Below, in pieces: positions 15,829 through 20,286 of a stretch of 20,286 bases of DNA. This DNA comes from Thermovenabulum sp049701175 (GTDB lineage: Bacteria; Bacillota; Thermosediminibacteria; Thermosediminibacterales; Thermosediminibacteraceae): assembly GCF_049701175.1 (NCBI RefSeq), contig NZ_JBNATW010000036.1, positions 1 to 20,286 on the forward strand. Direction: 5' to 3'. The notes beneath the pieces were generated by a model that saw only the letters and a list, made by a program, of their open reading frames with translations, did not search any database and was not told the DNA's origin. Both the position numbers and the translations under genes were made by a program. Position 1 is the stretch's first letter; the number at the start of each line of letters is the position of its first letter.

Positions 15829-15857
15829 ATAATAACACAGGCGATTAGTAAAAGCAA
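15829..15857 (-). promoter_or_regulatory. Promoter of tsaD
   Basis: On the minus strand TTGCTT (15857-15852) and TATTAT (15834-15829) are spaced by 17 bases, with TGT before the -10. The -10 ends 33 bases from the tsaD start. Confidence 0.6.
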
Positions 15858-15937
15858 TTGTGATAATATTAACAAAAATAGAAACAAATTAAAAAAATTA
15901 TATTATTCTTGCAGGAATTTTATTTTACATATCGAAT

Positions 15938-15943
15938 TATAAT
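15938..15943 (+). promoter_or_regulatory. Probable -10 box of the GntR-type regulator gene
   Basis: A perfect TATAAT lies 48 bases before the regulator start. No good -35 is found at 16-18 bases upstream; TTGCAG (15909-15914) is 23 bases away, which is too far for a standard promoter. Such a promoter might need an activator. Confidence 0.35.
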
Positions 15944-15952
15944 AATTGAACT

Positions 15953-15969
15953 GGGCTACCAAGTAACCC
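15953..15969. promoter_or_regulatory. Dyad, possible autoregulatory operator
   Basis: GGGCTACCAAGTAACCC forms the interrupted palindrome GGGnTAC-nnn-GTAnCCC. It starts nine bases after the -10 box, so it would cover the transcription start and early transcribed region. Its size and position suit a GntR/FadR dimer repressing its own gene. I see no second copy in front of the adjacent dehydrogenase operon. Confidence 0.4.
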
Positions 15970-15991
15970 TAAGGAGAAAAGAAGGTGAACT

Positions 15992-16693
15992 ATGAATTTT
16001 AAGAAGGTTAGAAACGTTAGATTATATGAAACAATCATACAACAAATACGCCAAATGATCGATGAGGGGAAACTTAAGCCCGGTGATAAATTCCCTTCGG
16101 AGAGGGAGCTGATGGTGCAGTTAGGCGTTAGTCGATCTATTTTAAGAGAGGCTTTTAGGGTTCTTGAGTCTCGCGGTCTTGTTGAATCGAAACCGGGAGG
16201 TGGAAGGTTTTTAAGGAATGTTTCAGGATTTCAGCTAATAAACTGCTCGGCAGAGGACTTAGAAAGGGATGCACTCCTTGAGGTTGTTGAGGCAAGGGAA
16301 ATAATAGAAGTTAAGATTGTTAGGCTTGCTGCCAAAAGGGCTACGGAAGAAGAAATCGAAAAATTGATAGAACTGGATAAAGAATTTCACGGAAATGATA
16401 TGAGCATAAAAGAATACATGGAAAAGGACAGGGATTTGTTTTTCCACATTGCTATTGCAGAGAGCGCTCATAATTTTATTTTAAAAGAGGTAATAAGCCA
16501 TATCCTGAATATCAGCAGAGAATTAAGGGAAAGGGCAATCTTGGATTACAACGACTGGGTAAACTTATGCAAGCAGCACGGTGATATTGTTAAGGCTATT
16601 GCTAAAAGGGATGAAGAGGAAGCAGCAAAAAAAATGGCCTATCATTTGAGCGAACTGAGAAGGGATTTGTTAAAAAGATGTTTTAACAGCTAA
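15992..16693 (+). CDS. GntR-family regulator, FadR subfamily (FCD domain)
   Basis: A 233-residue repressor/activator. The N-terminal winged helix-turn-helix (about 8-75) has GKLKPGDKFPSEREL, VSRSILREAFRVLESRGLV and the wing PGGGRF. The helical C-terminal FCD domain (about 90-230) contains likely metal/ligand residues in LFFHIAIAESAHN, KQHGDIVKAI and the final AYHLSELRRDL. FCD regulators usually sense small organic or amino acids and control a neighbouring catabolic operon, which supports control of the dehydrogenase genes that start 134 bases downstream. Start ATG 15992 follows GAAGGTGA. The effector is unknown. Confidence 0.9.
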   Translation: MNFKKVRNVRLYETIIQQIRQMIDEGKLKPGDKFPSERELMVQLGVSRSILREAFRVLESRGLVESKPGGGRFLRNVSGFQLINCSAEDLERDALLEVVEAREIIEVKIVRLAAKRATEEEIEKLIELDKEFHGNDMSIKEYMEKDRDLFFHIAIAESAHNFILKEVISHILNISRELRERAILDYNDWVNLCKQHGDIVKAIAKRDEEEAAKKMAYHLSELRRDLLKRCFNS

Positions 16694-16741
16694 GGTCATT
16701 TGTTGATTTAAGAGAGTTTTATAAATTAAATAGTCTAAACA

Positions 16742-16769
16742 TTAACAATACGATAAAAAACAATAAAAT
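16742..16769 (+). promoter_or_regulatory. Possible promoter of the dehydrogenase operon
   Basis: TTAACA (16742-16747) and TAAAAT (16764-16769) are spaced by 16 bases, each a 5/6 match. It lies in the 133-base A/T-rich gap between the regulator and the first operon gene; no terminator is visible after the regulator, so read-through is also possible. Confidence 0.4.
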
Positions 16770-16826
16770 GTTAAAAAGCTTTATAAATATAAAAAAACAA
16801 TGAATTATAAAGAAGGAGGTATAACA

Positions 16827-17132
16827 ATGAGAATAGAAAAGCACCCCATTTTGACCTTTGAAAGGGGGCGTGAAGTGGAATTCACCTTCAACGGCAAAAA
16901 GATGAAAGGCTTTGAAGGTGAACCCATTGCAGCAGCTCTTCATGCGAACGGTGTGAGGGTATTAAGCCATAGCAAAAAGCTTCACAGGCCACGCGGTTTT
17001 TATTGTGCTATAGGTAACTGCTCTTCTTGCCTAATGACTGTAAATGGAGAACCAAATGTAAGGGTTTGCGTAGAAAAATTAAAGGAAGGAATGGTAATAG
17101 AAACACAGGAAGGAAGAGGTGATTTGAAATGA
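16827..17132 (+). CDS. [2Fe-2S] subunit (HcnA / sarcosine oxidase alpha N-terminal type)
   Basis: A 101-residue ferredoxin-like protein (Fer2_4 type). The cluster ligands are Cys60, Cys65, Cys68 and Cys81 (C-x4-C-x2-C-x12-C) inside GFYCAIGNCSSCLMTVNG. The preceding LHRPRGFYC is typical of HcnA and of the N-terminus of heterotetrameric sarcosine oxidase alpha. Such subunits pass electrons from the substrate-oxidising flavin toward an acceptor. GGAGG (16816-16820) supports ATG 16827; the upstream in-frame ATG at 16800 has no site. The stop overlaps the next gene by four bases (ATGA). Its partners must be the adjacent subunits; the substrate is unknown. Confidence 0.9.
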   Translation: MRIEKHPILTFERGREVEFTFNGKKMKGFEGEPIAAALHANGVRVLSHSKKLHRPRGFYCAIGNCSSCLMTVNGEPNVRVCVEKLKEGMVIETQEGRGDLK

Positions 17133-18220
17133 TTAAAACGGAAGTTGCTGTAATTGGTGGAGGACCTGCCGGTTTGATGGCTTCTCTTGCAGCAGCCAAC
17201 ATGGGGGCAAATGTTACACTTATCGATAGAAACTCCCGGCTTGGCGGCCAATTAGTAAAACAGACCCATATGTTTTTCGGTTCAGAGAAACAATACGCTT
17301 CAATAAGGGGAATAGATATAGGAAAATTTTTAGCTTCTGAGGTAGAGAAAAATCCTAAGATTAAAACCATGCTGGATTCAACAGTAGTTGCTTATTATCC
17401 CGACGATGGCGTGCTGGGCATAGAAGTGGAAGAGAAAAAATGGGTTAAGATGAAGGCGGATAGGATAATAATAGCTACAGGTGCATCGGAAAGATTTTTA
17501 CCCTTTGAAAACAACGACCTGCCCGGTATTTACGGAGCGGGTGCAGTCCAGACCTTAATGAATGAGCACGGAGTACTTCCTGGGAAAAATGTGCTTATGG
17601 TAGGAGCGGGTAATATAGGACTTATAGTTAGCTATCAGCTTATGCAGGCAGGGGTAAACGTAAAAGCAATTATCGATGCAGCCCCGAATATTGGAGGTTA
17701 TTGGGTGCATGCCTCAAAGGTAGCAAGATTAGGGATTCCTATCCTTACTTCCTATACGGTTAAAGCAGCTTATCCCAATGAAATGACCGGTGCTTTGGAA
17801 AGGGCCGTTATTTGGAAGGTTGATGACAAATGGCAGCCTATTCCCGGTACCGAAAAGGTCTTCAACGTGGATGTAATGTGTATTGCGGTTGGCCTTTCAC
17901 CTTTGGCTGAGTTGTTGTGGCAAGCCGGCTGTCAGATGGTATATGTGCCAGAGCTGGGCGGACATGTACCTTTGAGAAACGAAAATATGGAAACAACAGT
18001 GCCAGGAATATACGTTGCTGGCGACGTTGCAGGGGTAGAAGAAGCATCAAGTGCAATGATGGAAGGGCAATTGGCGGGCCTTTCAGCTGCCAAGAGCTTA
18101 GGCTATGATGACGGGTCCTATGAAGAGAAAAAGAATGAGGTCTTAAGAGAACTCGAAGCCCTGCGCTCTGGGCCTGTTGGAGAGAAAATACGAAAAGGTT
18201 TATCAAAAGTAATAATTTAG
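17129..18220 (+). CDS. FAD/NAD-binding oxidoreductase subunit (HcnB / dehydrogenase alpha type)
   Basis: A 363-residue two-dinucleotide-fold flavoprotein. The FAD motif GGGPAG is at 10-15, a second nucleotide motif VGAGNIG is around 157-163, and the FAD-closing block GIYVAGDVAGVEEASSAMMEG is around 292-312. No CxxC redox disulfide is present, so it is not a thioredoxin-reductase-like enzyme. It matches the core of HcnB and of the alpha subunit of archaeal dye-linked L-proline dehydrogenase, but stops before the BFD-type 2Fe-2S tail those proteins usually carry; that tail is the separate gene at 18730. It overlaps the preceding gene by four bases. Confidence 0.9.
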   Translation: MIKTEVAVIGGGPAGLMASLAAANMGANVTLIDRNSRLGGQLVKQTHMFFGSEKQYASIRGIDIGKFLASEVEKNPKIKTMLDSTVVAYYPDDGVLGIEVEEKKWVKMKADRIIIATGASERFLPFENNDLPGIYGAGAVQTLMNEHGVLPGKNVLMVGAGNIGLIVSYQLMQAGVNVKAIIDAAPNIGGYWVHASKVARLGIPILTSYTVKAAYPNEMTGALERAVIWKVDDKWQPIPGTEKVFNVDVMCIAVGLSPLAELLWQAGCQMVYVPELGGHVPLRNENMETTVPGIYVAGDVAGVEEASSAMMEGQLAGLSAAKSLGYDDGSYEEKKNEVLRELEALRSGPVGEKIRKGLSKVII

Positions 18221-18232
18221 GAGGTGCTGTAT

Positions 18233-18727
18233 ATGCTTGCTAAGAATGGGATACCTGAACTTGAAGAACTAAGCGTTAGAATTCCTCCAAAAGAGAGGTT
18301 GGCAAAAGGACCAGTTGTAATGGTGGAGTGTTTTCAGAAGATACCGTGCAATCCATGTGCAAAGGCGTGCAAAACAGGAGCAATTACCTTGGGGGATGAT
18401 ATAAACAATTTACCTATGGTCGACTATGAAAAGTGTACGGGATGCGGTTTATGTGTAAGCAAATGTCCTGGTCTTGCAATTTTTGTAATTGATGAAACCT
18501 ATTCAGAAAAAGAGGCTACAGTTTCGCTGCCCTTTGAATTTCTTCCTCTGCCAGAGGAAGGAGATGAGGTAGATGTGCTCGACAGAGCAGGCAAAGTCGT
18601 TGGAAAGGGCAAGGTGGTAAAAATAAGAAACGGTAAATACGAAGACAAAACGCCTGTTATAACTGTAGCCGTTCCTAAGGAACTTTCTATGATTGTTAGG
18701 AACATAAGGGTCGGAGGTGACAAATAA
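18233..18727 (+). CDS. Ferredoxin-type subunit with two [4Fe-4S] motifs
   Basis: A 164-residue iron-sulfur protein. The second motif, Cys68-x2-Cys71-x2-Cys74-x3-Cys78-Pro, is canonical; the first is a variant, Cys33-x5-Cys39-x2-Cys42-x3-Cys46. A beta-rich, cysteine-free C-terminal half (about 95-164) includes DVLDRAGKVVGKGKVVKI and is not part of a simple ferredoxin. The size resembles the ~19 kDa gamma subunit of Thermococcus dye-linked L-proline dehydrogenase. ATG 18233 is chosen after TTAGGAGGTG; GTG 18224 lies within that site. It sits between the alpha-type flavoprotein and the BFD gene, 12 bases after the former. Confidence 0.88.
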   Translation: MLAKNGIPELEELSVRIPPKERLAKGPVVMVECFQKIPCNPCAKACKTGAITLGDDINNLPMVDYEKCTGCGLCVSKCPGLAIFVIDETYSEKEATVSLPFEFLPLPEEGDEVDVLDRAGKVVGKGKVVKIRNGKYEDKTPVITVAVPKELSMIVRNIRVGGDK

Positions 18728-18729
18728 TT

Positions 18730-19014
18730 ATGAAAAGCAAAACGATTATTTGCCGCTGCGAGGATGTTACTTTAGAGGAAATTGAGGCTTTGATTGAAAA
18801 AGGATATACAACTATGGACGAAATTAAGAGAATAACAAGATGCGGGATGGGGCAATGTCAGGGTAGAACATGCAGGTCTCTGCTTTTGGCTGAGCTTGCA
18901 AAAGCGACAAAAACCAACCCAGCAGAAATAAAGATAACTACCTTTAGGCCGCCTGCTAAGAATATAAAAATGGCTGCTATTTTAGGAGGGGTGGAAAATG
19001 AAGAAAACAGCTGA
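18730..19014 (+). CDS. Stand-alone BFD-type [2Fe-2S] protein
   Basis: A 94-residue protein with the BFD-like fold. Likely ligands are Cys8 and Cys10 (IICRCEDVT) and Cys43 and Cys48 (GQCQGRTC); Cys38 (TRCGMG) is an extra cysteine common in the family. The region is usually fused to the C-terminus of the HcnB-type subunit, but here it is an independent gene behind a GGAGGTGA site (18714-18721). The tail (about 60-94) reads EIKITTFRPPAKNIKM, like the linker after the BFD domain in the fused forms. It overlaps the next gene by 17 bases, suggesting coupled translation. Confidence 0.9.
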   Translation: MKSKTIICRCEDVTLEEIEALIEKGYTTMDEIKRITRCGMGQCQGRTCRSLLLAELAKATKTNPAEIKITTFRPPAKNIKMAAILGGVENEENS

Positions 19015-20143
19015 GATAGTAATTATAGGTGGAGGAATGGCTGGACTCGCAACAGCATATAATCTTGCTGCAATGGGCATGAAGGATATAGTTGTCTGCG
19101 AGAAAAGTTACCTGATGAGCGGTTCAACCGGAAGATGCGGAGCTGGTGTACGCGCCCAATGGGGAACGGAAATGAACTGTCTTCTCGGGAAAGCTTCAAT
19201 AGAGATTTTCGAAAATTTAAATGAAATATTGGATTATGAAGGGGATATAGAATTTAAACAAGGCGGCTATCTTTTGATGGCAATTACCGAAAAAGAAGTC
19301 GAGCAGTTTAAGAAAAATATAGCTTTACAAAATAGTTTAGGTATAAAATCTGTGCTTTTAACTCCTCAGGAAGCCCTCGATATAGTACCGGAATTAAATA
19401 TAGAAGGCATACTAGCATGTGCCTTCCACCAAAAAGATGGTCATGCTAACCCCTTCCATACAATGATAGCGTATGCCGAAGCAGCAAAAAGGCTTGGTGT
19501 TGAAATAAATACATTTACAGAGGTTACTGGTATAATAGTTGAAAATAACAAGGTTAAAGGAGTTAAGACTAATAAAGGAGATATAATGACAGAAAAAATA
19601 CTCATTGCAGCAGGTGCTTGGTCAAGGGAAATAGGTAAAATGGCAGGAGTAGATATACCAGTTCGTCCTGAAAGGCATCAGATATTGGTTACTGAGCCTG
19701 TAAACCCGAAACTTGGCCCTATGATTATGTCCTTTGCAGGAAATATTTATCTGCAGCAAGAACCCGGTGGAGAATTCATTATGGGTTTTGGCCCTGCAGA
19801 ACATGAAACTTACAGCGTAACATCTACATGGGACTTTATAGAGACAATGTGCAAAAAAGCTGTAAGATACTTGCCTTACCTGAAAAATATTAGAATAGTC
19901 CGCCAGTGGTCGGGTCTCTATGAGATGTCTCCCGATGCTCAACCCATTTTGGGCAAAGCTGATAATGTAGAAGGAGTATACATCGCCACGGGATATTCAG
20001 GTCACGGTTTTATGTTCGGCCCGATTACCGGAGTGCTTATGGCACAGTATATATTAGGATTGCCTACAACAATTCCTATAGACAAATTGGATTTAGGTAG
20101 GTTTGAAAGAGGAGAACTCATCTTTGAACCATCGGTTGTATAG
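18998..20143 (+). CDS. FAD-dependent amino-acid dehydrogenase subunit (DAO family, HcnC / sarcosine oxidase beta type)
   Basis: A 381-residue flavoprotein of the D-amino-acid oxidase superfamily, the likely substrate-oxidising subunit. The FAD motif GGGMAG is at 11-16, GSTGRCGAGVRAQWG (43-57) is the usual flavin-contact region, and the FAD-binding end is VYIATGYSGHGFMFGP. RQWSGLYEMSPDAQPILG is typical of sarcosine oxidase beta, HcnC and dye-linked L-proline dehydrogenase beta. No signal peptide is seen; it should be cytoplasmic or bound to the membrane face through the complex. The substrate could be proline, hydroxyproline, sarcosine or glycine; sequence alone does not decide. The start follows GGAGGGG. 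Confidence 0.92.
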   Translation: MKKTAEIVIIGGGMAGLATAYNLAAMGMKDIVVCEKSYLMSGSTGRCGAGVRAQWGTEMNCLLGKASIEIFENLNEILDYEGDIEFKQGGYLLMAITEKEVEQFKKNIALQNSLGIKSVLLTPQEALDIVPELNIEGILACAFHQKDGHANPFHTMIAYAEAAKRLGVEINTFTEVTGIIVENNKVKGVKTNKGDIMTEKILIAAGAWSREIGKMAGVDIPVRPERHQILVTEPVNPKLGPMIMSFAGNIYLQQEPGGEFIMGFGPAEHETYSVTSTWDFIETMCKKAVRYLPYLKNIRIVRQWSGLYEMSPDAQPILGKADNVEGVYIATGYSGHGFMFGPITGVLMAQYILGLPTTIPIDKLDLGRFERGELIFEPSVV

Positions 20144-20148
20144 TTAGA

Positions 20149-20188
20149 AAAACCCCACCTTAATTCGTAAAAATTAAGGTGGGGTTTT
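20149..20188. terminator. Strong terminator of the dehydrogenase operon
   Basis: A perfect 17-bp stem (20149-20165 and 20172-20188) with a six-base loop CGTAAA. The stem ends in TTTT and starts with AAAA, so it can work in both directions. It begins five bases after the last stop codon. Confidence 0.95.
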
Positions 20189-20250
20189 AAATGTATAACA
20201 AAGCAAATAGAAGTAAAAGCCAGATAGACTATAGCAACACATAAAAAAAG

Positions 20251-20277
20251 CGACAATAGGGCAAAATAATTGTCGAA
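20251..20277. promoter_or_regulatory. Dyad with a Spo0A-box-like half site
   Basis: CGACAAT (20251-20257) and ATTGTCG (20269-20275) form a perfect 7-bp inverted repeat with an 11-base gap. The right half extends to TGTCGAA (20271-20277), which equals the core Spo0A box. No gene is seen in the 98 bases after the terminator; the run of G at the window end might be the ribosome binding site of a gene outside it. Function is uncertain. Confidence 0.35.
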
Positions 20278-20286
20278 AATGGGGGG

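Noticed and set aside
16738..16772. AACATT and AATGTT in front of the dehydrogenase operon as an operator
   Set aside because: Arms are six bases and 23 bases apart in a very A/T-rich gap; a chance match is likely.

Overview
The window looks like a chromosomal segment of a low-GC, anaerobic, probably thermophilic and spore-forming clostridium of the Thermoanaerobacterales type. That placement is inferred from the A/T-rich DNA, strong AGGAGG ribosome binding sites with frequent GTG/TTG starts, a Spo0E-family peptide, the Firmicute-typical acpS-nnr-alr-mazEF order, a CtsR-type operator and an iron-sulfur-rich dehydrogenase operon. I see no transposase, integrase, CRISPR array, tRNA or rRNA, so this reads as ordinary chromosome.

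Layout. Bases 80-3502: a short Spo0E-like gene (80-247) and a large membrane receptor (amino-acid-binding-type sensor, three PAS, GGDEF, HD-GYP). It ends at a hairpin terminator shared with the convergent hsp20 gene (3533-3967, minus), whose promoter carries a CtsR-like operator. Bases 4203-8021: acpS, nnr, alr, mazE and mazF, for holo-ACP synthesis, NAD(P)HX repair, D-alanine supply and an RNase toxin/antitoxin pair. Bases 8126-12053: a tandem HD-GYP protein followed closely by a peptidase C26 amidase, a DppA-type D-aminopeptidase and a metal-dependent amidohydrolase, probably one operon for peptide or amide breakdown.

Bases 12092-12983: promoter, FMN riboswitch with terminator, and the riboflavin transporter ribU. 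Bases 13090-15795: tsaE-tsaB-rimI on the plus strand facing tsaD on the minus strand, supplying most of the tRNA t6A machinery. The 75-base gap between rimI and tsaD holds three perfect DnaA boxes in the same orientation plus two degenerate ones, the most unusual non-coding signal here. Bases 15992-20143: a GntR/FadR-type regulator, then five tightly packed genes (2Fe-2S protein, FAD/NAD oxidoreductase, 2x[4Fe-4S] protein, BFD-type 2Fe-2S protein, DAO-family FAD dehydrogenase). These resemble a multi-subunit dye-linked amino-acid dehydrogenase (HcnABC or archaeal L-proline dehydrogenase type) with its domains split among separate polypeptides. A 17-bp hairpin terminator closes the operon; the last 98 bases are non-coding and contain a dyad with one Spo0A-box-like half.

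No wholly unknown protein family was found. The best leads are the DnaA-box cluster, the split dehydrogenase operon of unknown substrate, the CtsR operator on hsp20, and the HD-GYP domains with altered HDxGK motifs.
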